Below, one piece after another: positions 1 through 6,885 of a stretch of 17,161 nucleotides of DNA. The notes under the pieces are model-generated. The model made no database searches. It was not told the DNA's origin and saw only the letters and a program-made list of their open reading frames with translations. Position 1 is the first letter of the stretch, and each line of letters opens with the position of its first letter. Origin of the DNA: Chloroflexota bacterium (GTDB lineage: Bacteria; Chloroflexota; FW602-bin22; JAMCYS01); assembly GCA_021847625.1 (NCBI GenBank), contig JAJZQK010000015.1, forward strand, positions 1-17,161, in the 5' to 3' direction. The position numbers were made by a program, and so were the translations under genes.

Positions 1-447
1 CAGGCGACGGAGCTGAAGGATGGGCTACGCCAGCGGGTGCAGGCCGTGGTGGCGAAAACCAAGTCGGCGGCAAAGCCTCGCGTCTTCTACGAACTGGACG
101 CCACCGAACCTAGCAAGCCGTTCACGCCCGGGCCGGGCTCGTTCATCGATTCGTTGATCGCGCAGGCCGGCGGGATCAACGTGGCCGCCGACGCCAAGAT
201 GCCCTGGGCCCAACTCAGCTCGGAAGAGATCGTCAAGAAGGACCCGGAGATAGTCGTGCTCGGGGACTCCAAATATGGAGTGACGGTCGAGCAGGTCAAA
301 CAGAGAGCGGGATGGGGCGCCGTGACGGCGCTACAGAAGGACGCCGTCTACCCCATCGACGACGACCTAATCTCGCGACCGGGACCGCGGGTGGTCGACG
401 GCTTGGAGGCCCTGGCCAAGCTAATCCATCCCGAGCTGTTCAAGTAG
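1..447 (+). CDS. ABC importer substrate-binding protein (FecB/BtuF type), 3' part
   Basis: The reading frame is open from the first base of the window, so the N-terminus, including any signal peptide, lies outside; 148 codons and a TAG stop are visible. The visible part looks like the C-terminal lobe of a periplasmic-binding-protein fold of the FecB/BtuF/HmuT class. It has the interdomain run FIDSLIAQAGGINVA, then SSEEIVKKDPEIVVLGDS, and a C-terminal VDGLEALAKLIHPELF helix, all typical of helical-backbone binding proteins for cobalamin, heme or Fe-siderophore. Its role is to capture the ligand outside the membrane and deliver it to the permease encoded 9 bp downstream. The ligand cannot be told from this fragment. 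The family assignment is firm. Gene order (binding protein, permease, ATPase) supports one operon whose promoter is upstream of the window. Confidence 0.85.
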   Translation, partial: QATELKDGLRQRVQAVVAKTKSAAKPRVFYELDATEPSKPFTPGPGSFIDSLIAQAGGINVAADAKMPWAQLSSEEIVKKDPEIVVLGDSKYGVTVEQVKQRAGWGAVTALQKDAVYPIDDDLISRPGPRVVDGLEALAKLIHPELFK

Positions 448-456
448 GGTACTGAG

Positions 457-1551
457 ATGGCCGGCGCTAACGTGGCAGACAAGCCCATACCTCTGGTCGT
501 CTTCCCCTACCGCAGGCGGCTGCCTATCGTCATCGGTGGGCTGGCCTTGCTGACGGTGGGGCTCGCCCTCCTGGGCGTCTCGCTGGGGGCCGTGTCGGTC
601 CCCGTGGATCATGTGGTGAGGATTCTCGCCGGACGGCTGGGGTTGTTGCAGCAGACCGGCCTCGTGAGCTCGGCCGACGAGCAGATCATTCTCGCCATCC
701 GTCTGCCGCGGGTAGTTGCCGCCATCCTGGTCGGGGCAGGCCTGGCCACGGCCGGCGTGCTCTTTCAAGGCCTGCTCCGCAACCCCATGGCCGACCCGTA
801 CATCATCGGTACCTCTGGCGGCGCTTCGCTGGGGGCGACGCTGGCCCTGATGGCGGCGGCGCAGTTGGGGTGGCAGTTGGAATGGCTTGGGTTCGGGCTG
901 GTCCCGGTCTGCGCCTTCGTGGGGGCGTCGGCGACGGTGATGGTCGTCTACAACGTGGCGAGGGTCGGCAAGCGCACTCCCATCACCACCCTCCTGCTCG
1001 CCGGCTTCGCCATCGGCTCGATGCTCACCGCCGTGATGTCGTTCCTGATGATGATTGGCGAGCACACCCTACGCGGCACGCTGCTGTGGCTCATGGGCGG
1101 GCTGGGTAGCAGCACGTGGGAGCAACTGGCGTTCGTCGGCGCGCTGATGCTGGCGGGGCTGTTCGTCACCTACGCCTTCGCCGGGGACCTGAACGCCCTT
1201 CTCATGGGCGAAGAGCAAGCTAGCTTCCTGGGCGTGGAGGTCGAGAAACGCAAGGTCTGGCTGCTGGCCCTCGGTTCGCTGCTGACGGGGGCGGCCGTCT
1301 CGATCAGCGGCCTCATCGGCTTTGTCGGTCTGGTCGTACCGCACGTGGCCCGTCTGGCCTTCGGACCGGATCACCGCTTGCTGGTGCCGGCCGCCGCCCT
1401 GCTAGGGGGATCGTTCCTGCTCCTGGCCGATTTGATCGCCCGCTTGGTGCTGGCGCCCACGGAAATACCGGTCGGCATCGTCACGGCCCTCACCGGCGCT
1501 CCCTTCTTTTTGTATCTCCTCCGGCGCCATCGCCACGAGTATAGGTTGTAG
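457..1551 (+). CDS. FecCD/BtuC-family ABC transporter permease
   Basis: This 364-residue integral membrane protein has the usual length for BtuC/FecD/HmuU. Hydrophobic segments run through most of the chain, consistent with about ten membrane helices. Family hallmarks are RLPRVVAAILVGAGLATAGVL, then RNPMADPYIIGTSGGASLGA, a GFVGLVVPHVARL segment near residue 290 (next to the ATPase-coupling loop), and the closing PTEIPVGIVTALTGAPFF. It would form a homodimeric channel for cobamide, heme or Fe-siderophore. The ATG is preceded by a weak GGGT purine run 5 nt away and lies 9 bp after the binding-protein stop, so translational coupling is likely. The stop is 2 bp before the ATPase start. Substrate specificity is not readable from the sequence, so no btu/fec/hmu symbol is given. 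Confidence 0.92.
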   Translation: MAGANVADKPIPLVVFPYRRRLPIVIGGLALLTVGLALLGVSLGAVSVPVDHVVRILAGRLGLLQQTGLVSSADEQIILAIRLPRVVAAILVGAGLATAGVLFQGLLRNPMADPYIIGTSGGASLGATLALMAAAQLGWQLEWLGFGLVPVCAFVGASATVMVVYNVARVGKRTPITTLLLAGFAIGSMLTAVMSFLMMIGEHTLRGTLLWLMGGLGSSTWEQLAFVGALMLAGLFVTYAFAGDLNALLMGEEQASFLGVEVEKRKVWLLALGSLLTGAAVSISGLIGFVGLVVPHVARLAFGPDHRLLVPAAALLGGSFLLLADLIARLVLAPTEIPVGIVTALTGAPFFLYLLRRHRHEYRL

Positions 1552-1553
1552 CG

Positions 1554-2348
1554 ATGGCGAAGAACGGTCGGTTGGCGTTCTCCCTAACCAACATAGAGGC
1601 TGGCTACACGGACGGGCTGATCCTCGACGGCCTGAATCTGGAGGTGCGGGCCGGCGAGATGGTCGGCATCCTCGGGCCGAACGGCTCCGGCAAGACGACC
1701 CTCCTGCGGGTGGTGAGCGGGGTGCTCAAGCCGAGGAAGGGGACGGTGGCGCTGTACGGGCGGGCAATTAAATCGCTCAGGCGCCGGGAGATTGCCCGTC
1801 GCGTGGCCGTCGTGCCCCAGGAAGTCTACGTTCCCTTCTCCCTCACGGTAGCGGAAATCGTCTTGATGGGGCGCACCCCGCACACGGACAGCTCCAGCGA
1901 GCAGGACCGGGAAATGGTGGCCAAGGCGATGCTGGCCACGAGCACGCTCCCCCTCGGCGAACGAATCTTCAACGAACTCAGCGGGGGCGAGAAGCAGCGG
2001 GTGCTGGTGGCGATGGCGCTGGCTCAGGAGCCGGAAGTATTGCTGCTAGATGAGCCGACGGTGCATCTGGATATCAATCACCAGCTGGACGTCATGAGTC
2101 TGGTCCGGCGGCTGAACCAGGAGCAGGGCCTGACGGTTCTGGCGACCATGCATGACCTGAACCTGGCGGCGTTGTTCTTCGACCGGCTGGTGCTGATCGA
2201 GAAGGGCCACAAGGTTGCCGATGGGCCGCCAGAGCAGGTGCTGAGCGTCGACCACATCAAGCAGGTCTTCGAGGCGGATGTGCAGGTACAGACCCACCCT
2301 GCCACCCGTGCTCCGCAGATCGTCCTGCTGCCGCGCGGCCACAAGTAG
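1554..2348 (+). CDS. ABC importer ATP-binding protein (BtuD/FecE/HmuV type)
   Basis: This 264-residue cytoplasmic ATPase belongs to the importer above. Visible motifs in order are Walker A GPNGSGKT (about residues 42-49), Q-loop in VVPQEVYVPFSLTVAEIVLMGR, ABC signature LSGGEKQRV (about 142-150), Walker B VLLLDEPT (about 161-168) and the switch histidine in ATMHDLNLA. The VxEIVxxGRxPH segment after the Q-loop is characteristic of ATPases pairing with FecCD-type permeases. The ATG follows the permease stop after two bases and has no strong Shine-Dalgarno of its own, which suggests coupled translation. The gene ends at the intergenic hairpin at 2352-2374. All catalytic motifs are intact. The function as a type II importer ATPase is firm; the substrate is unknown. 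Confidence 0.92.
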   Translation: MAKNGRLAFSLTNIEAGYTDGLILDGLNLEVRAGEMVGILGPNGSGKTTLLRVVSGVLKPRKGTVALYGRAIKSLRRREIARRVAVVPQEVYVPFSLTVAEIVLMGRTPHTDSSSEQDREMVAKAMLATSTLPLGERIFNELSGGEKQRVLVAMALAQEPEVLLLDEPTVHLDINHQLDVMSLVRRLNQEQGLTVLATMHDLNLAALFFDRLVLIEKGHKVADGPPEQVLSVDHIKQVFEADVQVQTHPATRAPQIVLLPRGHK

Positions 2349-2351
2349 CAG

Positions 2352-2374
2352 CACCCGGGAGATGGCGCCGGGTG
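2352..2374. terminator. hairpin between convergent genes
   Basis: A perfect 7-bp inverted repeat, CACCCGG and CCGGGTG, encloses the 9-nt loop GAGATGGCG. It begins 3 bp after the stop of the ATPase gene and directly abuts the stop of the minus-strand remnant at 2375, so it could end transcripts from both directions. Neither strand has a following T run, so a classical intrinsic terminator is not proven. Confidence 0.45.
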
Positions 2375-2647
2375 TTACTGGAGCGTCGCGTGCTTTTCGG
2401 CCATCTCCTCGCTCGCCCTGGCCTCGGCCGCCATGGCGACCTCGAGCTCGCCCACGTCGGCCGTCTTCATGTCGGCCAGGAGGGGCTTGCCCGGAAACTG
2501 CGCGTGCAGACCGCGGAGTGCCTCCATTCCCACGGACTTGATCACCGGCGTGCCTGCTTCTATTATGTCGATCCATGCCGCCGTCACCCTCGCGACGCTG
2601 AGAGCCGCGTCCAGGTCCAGAAGGTCCAGGGCTAGTTGTAGTTTCAC
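2375..2647 (-). pseudogene. truncated hexulose-6-phosphate synthase-like (OMPDC superfamily) remnant
   Basis: The 90-codon product starts MKLQLALDLLDLDAAL, continues DIIEAGTPVIKSVGMEAL, and has the superfamily catalytic signature D-x-K-x-x-D in LLADMKTADVGELEVAMAA. This is the N-terminal third (first beta strands of the TIM barrel) of 3-hexulose-6-phosphate synthase/orotidine-phosphate-decarboxylase-type enzymes. Such enzymes are normally about 210 residues. Similarity stops near residue 76; the tail ASEEMAEKHATLQ is not recognisable and ends at a TAA beside the hairpin. The next DNA is the oppositely oriented ATPase gene, so the rest of the barrel is absent rather than frameshifted. The start is GTG with GGAGGG 10 nt upstream, so it may still be translated. 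It lies 49 bp after the phosphoribosyltransferase gene, probably in one transcript. It is most likely a decaying gene; a functional small protein is less likely. Confidence 0.6.
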
Positions 2648-2696
2648 GAGTGGCGAGCCCTCCGTGACTGGGACGGTATCGCCGCTGGGCAGCCGG

Positions 2697-3383
2697 TCAT
2701 GGGGAGATGCCTGGTTGGTCGGTGGTTTGCATTCCTCCTGGCGAGGGAAGGTTGCTCGCTAGGCGCAGGTACTGTCGCACCTCCTCGTCGGTCACCTGGT
2801 CGAAGTGACGATACCAGGCCCCCACGGCCATGAAGGGCTCGGGCGTGGACGGGCAGACCACGCGGTCGACCTCCGCCTCCAGTGTGCGGACCGTAGAGGG
2901 GGGTGCCACCGGGACGGCGACGACCAGCTCCGCCGGAGACTCCGATCTCAGGGCGCGGACGGAGGCGAACATAGTGAAACCGGTGGCGATGCCGTCGTCG
3001 ACGAGGATCACGTGGCGTCCCGTCACGTTGGGACGCCCTCTGCCGCCACGATACAAGGCTCCTCTTCGCTCGATCTCTCGGCGTTGATGGGCTATCTCTT
3101 CACTTACGTAGCTGGTGGGGATGCCGAGGTAGGCGATCTCGGCGTTGTTCAACTGCACGTCTCCGGTCTCGCTCACGGCTCCGATCGCGTACTCCGGGTT
3201 GCCGGGGGCGCCGATCTTGCGGGTAACGATCACGTCCAACGCCAGGTTGAGGCGCACGGCGACTTGATAGCCGACGACGACTCCGCCTCGTGGCAAGGCC
3301 AAGACGAGGGTGTCGGTCCCCCTAAACTCAGACAACTCTCCCGCCAGCTGCTGTCCGGCCTGTTCTCGGTTCTCGTAGATCAC
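2697..3383 (-). CDS. phosphoribosyltransferase-family protein
   Basis: The 228-residue cytoplasmic protein has the type I phosphoribosyltransferase fold. The PRPP-binding loop VILVDDGIATG spans residues 105-115 with the two acidic residues and the following small residues intact. An N-terminal ALPRGGVVVGYQVA strand-turn and the IVTRKIGAPGNPEYAIGAV segment are typical of a widespread uncharacterised group (annotated simply as phosphoribosyltransferase, sometimes fused to a dienelactone hydrolase). The acceptor base or substrate is unknown. The start is GTG, placed by GGAGGG 5 nt upstream. The C-terminal ~20 residues are low in conserved features. The gene lies 199 bp downstream of polX on the same strand, with a candidate promoter in between, and is followed by the hexulose-phosphate-synthase remnant. 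Confidence 0.85.
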   Translation of the reverse strand: MIYENREQAGQQLAGELSEFRGTDTLVLALPRGGVVVGYQVAVRLNLALDVIVTRKIGAPGNPEYAIGAVSETGDVQLNNAEIAYLGIPTSYVSEEIAHQRREIERRGALYRGGRGRPNVTGRHVILVDDGIATGFTMFASVRALRSESPAELVVAVPVAPPSTVRTLEAEVDRVVCPSTPEPFMAVGAWYRHFDQVTDEEVRQYLRLASNLPSPGGMQTTDQPGISP

Positions 3384-3461
3384 GGCACCCCTCCCTTGGC
3401 GGATTGAGCGCGGCTAACCACTGTTCGAGGTGCCCCCTTGGTTGGCCCGCCGCGCGCCTAC

Positions 3462-3489
3462 GTTATGCGGGCAGCAGGATTTGTGCCAA
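3462..3489 (-). promoter_or_regulatory. candidate promoter of the phosphoribosyltransferase gene
   Basis: On the minus strand TTGGCA (3489-3484) and CATAAC (3467-3462) are separated by 16 bp, giving a plausible sigma70-type pair. Transcription would begin about 70 nt before the GTG start. The match is moderate and was found by eye. Confidence 0.35.
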
Positions 3490-3560
3490 GTGATTGGCCG
3501 CCGTTAGGGCAGGTAGAAAGAGAGGATCGCTGTACGGGCTCGGGACATCGGGAGAGACCA

Positions 3561-3581
3561 CGCCGTGATATGGCGACGGCG
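3561..3581 (-). terminator. hairpin directly after polX
   Basis: CGCCGT and ACGGCG (6-bp perfect stem) enclose the 9-nt loop GATATGGCG, one base beyond the polX TAA stop. It has no T run, so its terminator function is uncertain. The loop matches that of the hairpin at 2352-2374 at 8 of 9 bases, and both hairpins directly follow minus-strand stop codons. Confidence 0.35.
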
Positions 3582-3582
3582 C

Positions 3583-5313
3583 TTAGGCTGCCTTCCCCAG
3601 CCGACGGAAAGTAGCCAGCAGCTCCGGCAGGGGCATCGCATTTAGTACGTTGCGCGGCTCCAGCCAGGCCCGCCTGGCAACGGTAAGGGAATACTTGACG
3701 AACGAGAGGGTGTCCGGGGTGTGGGCGTCGGTGCTGATCGCGAGCAAGACTCCCATCTCGGCCGCGTATCGCGCCCAGATGTCGTTAAGGTCCAGCCGCT
3801 CCGGGCTGCCGTTGATCTCGATGGCCGTGCCCGTAGCCGCAGCCTCCTTGATGACCTCCTCCAGGTCGACCTCATACGGCTCACGCTTGCCGATCAATCG
3901 CCCGCTCGGATGGTTCAGGATATGCACGTTTGGGTTCCGAATGGCACGGATGACCCGCTCCGTTACCTTCTGCCGCGACTGGCCCCTTCCCGAGTGCAAA
4001 GAGGCCGTCACGATGTCGAACTCGCGCAGTATCTCGTCGTCGTAGTCAAGCGTCCCGTTGCCTCTGATCTCCACCTCGGTGCTGGCGAGGATTCGGAAGG
4101 GGGCGTACTTCTCGTTGAGGCTGTCGATTAGTCGGTGCTGCTCGCGCACCCGCTCCACCGAGAGGCCATGGGCGACGGCCAGTGACTGGGAATGGTCGGT
4201 GATCGCGATGTACTCGTAGCCGCGTTTGATCGCGGCCTTGACCATCTCTTCCAAGGTGGCGGCGCCGTCACTCCAGTCGCTGTGGACATGCAGGTCGCCC
4301 TTGATGTCGGATTGCGTCACCAGGTGGGGCAGCTTCCCTTCGGCGGCCAGTTCGATCTCGCCCCTGTTCTCCCGCATCTCGGGCGGTGGACACTGCATCC
4401 CCAAGGCCCTGTAGATGTCCTCCTCGCGCTTCCCTGCCACCAGCTTGTTGTCGGAGAGCGATACCAGGCCGTATTCACTTAGCCGGTAGCCCTGTCGGAT
4501 AGCCAGGTCACGCAAGGCGATGTTGTGCTCCCTTGAGCCGGTGAAGTGTTGGAGGGCGGCCCCGTAAGTTGACGGGTCGATAACCAAGAGATCGATCTGC
4601 AGATTCTTGCTGGTCAGGATGCTGGATTTGACCGGCCCTTTGGCGATGATCTCCTTCACCATCGGCAGTCTGCTGAAGGCATCCACTACTTCCGACGGCC
4701 GCGTGGAGGCGGCCAGGAGGTCGATGTCGCCAATCGTCTCCTTGCGGCGCCGGATGCTCCCGGCCGGGTCCACCCGCTGGACGGCCGGATGGCGCCGAAT
4801 CGCCTCGGCCACCTCGTCGGCGGCCGGCCAGGCGACCGAGAGGAGTAGCCTCCCGCTTCTCTGTTGCAGGCGCTCCACCTCACGTAGGATCTTCTCCTCG
4901 GTGATCGGCCCTATTCCCGGCACCGCCTGCAGCCGATGGTCTCGGGCGGCCTCTTCGAGCTCCTTGACCGTCTTGACGCCGAGTTCGCGATGGATCAGCT
5001 GCGCCTTGCGAGGGCCGATGCCGGGGACCTCCAGCAGCTCCGTTACGCTGCGGGGAACGCTGGGCAGAAGTTTGGCCAGGTACGTGGATTTGCCGGTTTC
5101 CAGGTATTCCCCTATCTTCTGCGCCAGAGAGGGCCCTATCCGTGGCAAGTCCTGCAGTCTTCCTTGTTTGTAGACCTCTTCTATGTCTTCCGGCAGGGAG
5201 TCGATAACTCGCGCCGCGTCACGATAGGCCGCCACCCGATAGGGGCTCTCCCCTTTTATGTCCAGTAAGTCTGCTATGGTGTGCAGTAGCTCCGCGGTGT
5301 CTCGGTTCCGAAT
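3583..5313 (-). CDS. polX: DNA polymerase/3'-5' exonuclease PolX (Pol X core plus PHP domain), AUU start
   Basis: Bacterial family X polymerase for gap-filling DNA repair. Order of parts: N-terminal 8-kDa helical region; two helix-hairpin-helix motifs (EVPGIGPRKAQL and AVPGIGPITEEK); palm with GDIDLL, whose two metal-binding Asp lie near residues 196 and 198, and a third Asp in LQIDLLVI near 241; then a PHP phosphoesterase domain with GDLHVHSDWSDG, ITDHSQ, SLHSG, LNHPSGR and STDAHTPD, metal ligands intact. The obvious GTG at 5235 would remove the conserved beginning. Reading upstream gives IRNRDTAELLHTIADLLDIK before PYRVAAYRDAA, matching the usual PolX start M-R-N-x-E-x-A. No ATG, GTG or TTG occurs in frame back to the TAG at 5328-5326. 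An ATT at 5313-5311 with GGAGGT six bases upstream fits, giving 576 residues, the normal length for this family. Confidence 0.93.
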   Translation of the reverse strand: MRNRDTAELLHTIADLLDIKGESPYRVAAYRDAARVIDSLPEDIEEVYKQGRLQDLPRIGPSLAQKIGEYLETGKSTYLAKLLPSVPRSVTELLEVPGIGPRKAQLIHRELGVKTVKELEEAARDHRLQAVPGIGPITEEKILREVERLQQRSGRLLLSVAWPAADEVAEAIRRHPAVQRVDPAGSIRRRKETIGDIDLLAASTRPSEVVDAFSRLPMVKEIIAKGPVKSSILTSKNLQIDLLVIDPSTYGAALQHFTGSREHNIALRDLAIRQGYRLSEYGLVSLSDNKLVAGKREEDIYRALGMQCPPPEMRENRGEIELAAEGKLPHLVTQSDIKGDLHVHSDWSDGAATLEEMVKAAIKRGYEYIAITDHSQSLAVAHGLSVERVREQHRLIDSLNEKYAPFRILASTEVEIRGNGTLDYDDEILREFDIVTASLHSGRGQSRQKVTERVIRAIRNPNVHILNHPSGRLIGKREPYEVDLEEVIKEAAATGTAIEINGSPERLDLNDIWARYAAEMGVLLAISTDAHTPDTLSFVKYSLTVARRAWLEPRNVLNAMPLPELLATFRRLGKAA

Positions 5314-5325
5314 CTCCGCACCTCC
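5311..5325 (-). promoter_or_regulatory. Shine-Dalgarno and AUU initiation site of polX
   Basis: On the minus strand GGAGGT (5325-5320) is followed by six bases and ATT (5313-5311). This is a near-perfect ribosome binding site at good spacing, and it decides the polX start. Rare AUU starts are known from E. coli infC, where they serve autoregulation through IF3. Confidence 0.65.
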
Positions 5326-5331
5326 CTACCC

Positions 5332-5352
5332 GCCCTCCCTTGGCGGGAGGGC
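5332..5352 (-). promoter_or_regulatory. perfect hairpin in the polX leader
   Basis: GCCCTCCC (5332-5339) and GGGAGGGC (5345-5352) form an 8-bp perfect stem around a 5-base loop. It lies 6 bp upstream of the polX Shine-Dalgarno, so it would be part of the mRNA leader if transcription starts further upstream. It could affect ribosome access or be a binding site. The function is inferred, not shown. Confidence 0.4.
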
Positions 5353-5473
5353 CGTCCTATCCGTTGTCCAGCGCAGGTAGCGTGCCAGCAGGCAGCGGGG
5401 CAGGGTCGATCACTTGGCTGGCTAACGAACAGCCGATAGGGGGCACACTAACCTGGCGTGGCCCGGGTGCAAT

Positions 5474-5478
5474 ATACG
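5474..5478 (+). repeat. target-site duplication, left copy (ATACG)
   Basis: ATACG directly precedes the TG that begins the left terminal inverted repeat. The same five bases follow the CA of the right end at 6733-6737. Together they mark a transposition event and fix the element borders. Confidence 0.8.
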
Positions 5479-5507
5479 TGATCTCGTCCAGTAACCCTCA
5501 TTACAGT
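5479..5507 (+). repeat. left terminal inverted repeat of the IS
   Basis: It pairs with 6705-6732. CTCGTCCAGTA (5483-5493) matches exactly the complement of 6718-6728, and TTACAGT (5501-5507) the complement of 6705-6711. The bases between differ and one base is gapped. Confidence 0.8.
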
Positions 5508-5658
5508 CAGTCTAGCAAGCGATGACAGCTTTCTATGTTCAAGGATGTGAGCACGTAGTTGGAGGATCTTGCCATAAGAGGGCGTTGAGCCGCGCACAAG
5601 AGGAGCGCCTTCTGGTAGGATGGGTTGGGCAAACAACACAGCCACCAGGAGGCGCCCC

Positions 5659-6711
5659 GTGTCGCAGTATAGCACGATCTCGCCCGCGGAGCCGGCAATG
5701 CGTGTAGTGAGCACCACGAACGCCGGCCTGCGTCAACTCAGCCGTCAACGCCTGCCCGACCTCTCCTCTCAGGCCAAGAAGCGCTTGAAGTGGGTCGAGT
5801 ATTACCAAGCCTGCGGGCGTAATGCCAGCCTCACCTGCCGCCACTTCGACATCAGCCGGCCCACGTTGTACCGCTGGCTGCACAGATACCAGCCTCGTAA
5901 CCTGCGTTCGCTGGAGGACCGCGGTTGCGTGCCCAAGCACCGGAGAACGCCCGCCTGGACTCTGGCCCAGATGGCGGCGGTGCGGCGGCTACGGGAGCAA
6001 TATCCCCGCTGGGGCAAGGATAAGTTGGTGGTGCTGCTGCGCCATGAGGGGCTGGAGCTGTCCACCTCGATGGTAGGGCGCATTCTGCGGCGCTTGCGGG
6101 TGACTGGGCAGTTGGTGGAGCCCAAGCGGGGGCGGGTGCAGGCTCGGCCCAGGCGTCGGGCGCGGCCTTACGCGGTGCGCAAGCCGAAGGGTTACCGAGT
6201 GGAAGAACCGGGGGATCTGGTGCAAGTCGACACCTTGGACGTGCGGCTGTGTGCGGGGTGTGAGTACAAGCAGTTCACGGCGCGGGACATGGTGAGCCGT
6301 TGGGACGTGGTGGCGGTGGGCAGGAGTGCGACGGCGAGGGGGGCGGCGAAGTTCTTGGAGCAGATGTTGGTGCGGATGCCGTTTCGGGTGAAGGGGGTGC
6401 AGATAGACGGAGGCAGCGAGTTTATGGGGGAGTTTGAGGCGGCCTGTCAGGCGAAGGGGCTGAAGCTGATCGTGCTGCCGCCGCGCAGCCCCAAGTTGAA
6501 CGGGTCGGTGGAAAGGGCGCAGCGCACCCACACGGAGGAGTTTTGGCAGGTGACCGAGGCGGAGCCCGAGTTGGCGGCCGTACGGACGGCATTGGCGGCG
6601 TGGGAGAGCGTCTACAACACCGTGCGCCCCCACCAGGCCCTGGGGTACCTAACGCCCGCGGAGTACCTCAAGCAGTGGCAATCTAAGCAAGCAAGAGAGG
6701 AGGCACTGTAA
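5659..6711 (+). CDS. IS481-like transposase (DDE integrase core)
   Basis: Transposase of about 350 residues. An N-terminal helix-turn-helix region follows the pattern CRHFDISRPTLYRWLHRY, then EDRGCVPKHRRTP and the linker RWGKDKLVVLLRHEG. The rve integrase core carries the catalytic triad: Asp in LVQVDTLDV, Asp in VQIDGGSEF, and Glu in NGSVERAQRTHTEEF 35 positions after the second Asp. It ends with the NTVRPHQALGYLTPAEY box common to IS481/IS3 enzymes. The frame is open from an ATG at 5620, but GTG at 5659 has AGGAGG six bases upstream and is preferred; ATG at 5698 is a third option with a weaker CGGAG. The TAA stop is within the right terminal repeat. No frameshift is seen, so the enzyme looks intact. 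Confidence 0.9.
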   Translation: MSQYSTISPAEPAMRVVSTTNAGLRQLSRQRLPDLSSQAKKRLKWVEYYQACGRNASLTCRHFDISRPTLYRWLHRYQPRNLRSLEDRGCVPKHRRTPAWTLAQMAAVRRLREQYPRWGKDKLVVLLRHEGLELSTSMVGRILRRLRVTGQLVEPKRGRVQARPRRRARPYAVRKPKGYRVEEPGDLVQVDTLDVRLCAGCEYKQFTARDMVSRWDVVAVGRSATARGAAKFLEQMLVRMPFRVKGVQIDGGSEFMGEFEAACQAKGLKLIVLPPRSPKLNGSVERAQRTHTEEFWQVTEAEPELAAVRTALAAWESVYNTVRPHQALGYLTPAEYLKQWQSKQAREEAL

Positions 6712-6732
6712 CGCAGGTACTGGACGAGTACA
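6705..6732 (+). repeat. right terminal inverted repeat of the IS
   Basis: Inverted partner of 5479-5507. It starts with ACTGTAA, which contains the transposase stop codon, and ends GAGTACA at the element border, followed by the second ATACG copy at 6733-6737. Confidence 0.8.
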
Positions 6733-6737
6733 ATACG
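6733..6737 (+). repeat. target-site duplication, right copy (ATACG)
   Basis: Second copy of the five bases found at 5474-5478, immediately outside the IS and immediately before the -35 box of the downstream promoter. Confidence 0.8.
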
Positions 6738-6766
6738 TTGATCGACCACGTGGCCGGTGCTATAAT
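6738..6766 (+). promoter_or_regulatory. sigma70-type promoter of the flavo-iron-sulfur gene
   Basis: TTGATC (-35) and a consensus TATAAT (-10) are separated by exactly 17 bp. This is the best housekeeping promoter in the window. Transcription would start near 6773, leaving a leader of about 110 nt before the ATG at 6886. The -35 box directly follows the IS target duplication, so any activator site farther upstream was moved about 1.26 kb away by the insertion. Confidence 0.75.
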
Positions 6767-6885
6767 GCGCTCGCAGAGTCTGCCGGTCGCCGGAATAGCA
6801 CATCGTCCCGCCGACGACAGACGGTTGAGATTTTCCATTCTGGATGGAATGTATTAGCGTCCGGCAAGGAGGCAATAGGGCAACG

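Larger units (their letters stand above)
5479..6732 (+). mobile_element. complete IS481-like insertion sequence, 1254 bp
   Basis: Borders come from terminal inverted repeats plus a 5-bp target duplication. The left end begins TGATCTCGTCCAGTA and the right end, read on the other strand, begins TGTACTCGTCCAGTA; both continue to a shared TTACAGT about 8 bases further in (inner parts at 5501-5507 and 6705-6711). The ends are TG...CA, as in IS481/IS3-type elements. One transposase gene fills the interior, and its TAA stop lies inside the right repeat. The element sits between divergent polX and the flavo-iron-sulfur gene and disrupts no recognisable coding sequence. Intact ends, intact catalytic residues and identical flanking duplications suggest a fairly recent, possibly active copy. 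Confidence 0.85.

Noticed and set aside
421..1065. 214-codon minus-strand open frame over the permease gene
   Set aside because: It is opposite a clear FecCD permease, has low-complexity His/Arg/Gln-rich composition typical of an antisense shadow in GC-rich DNA, and lacks family motifs.
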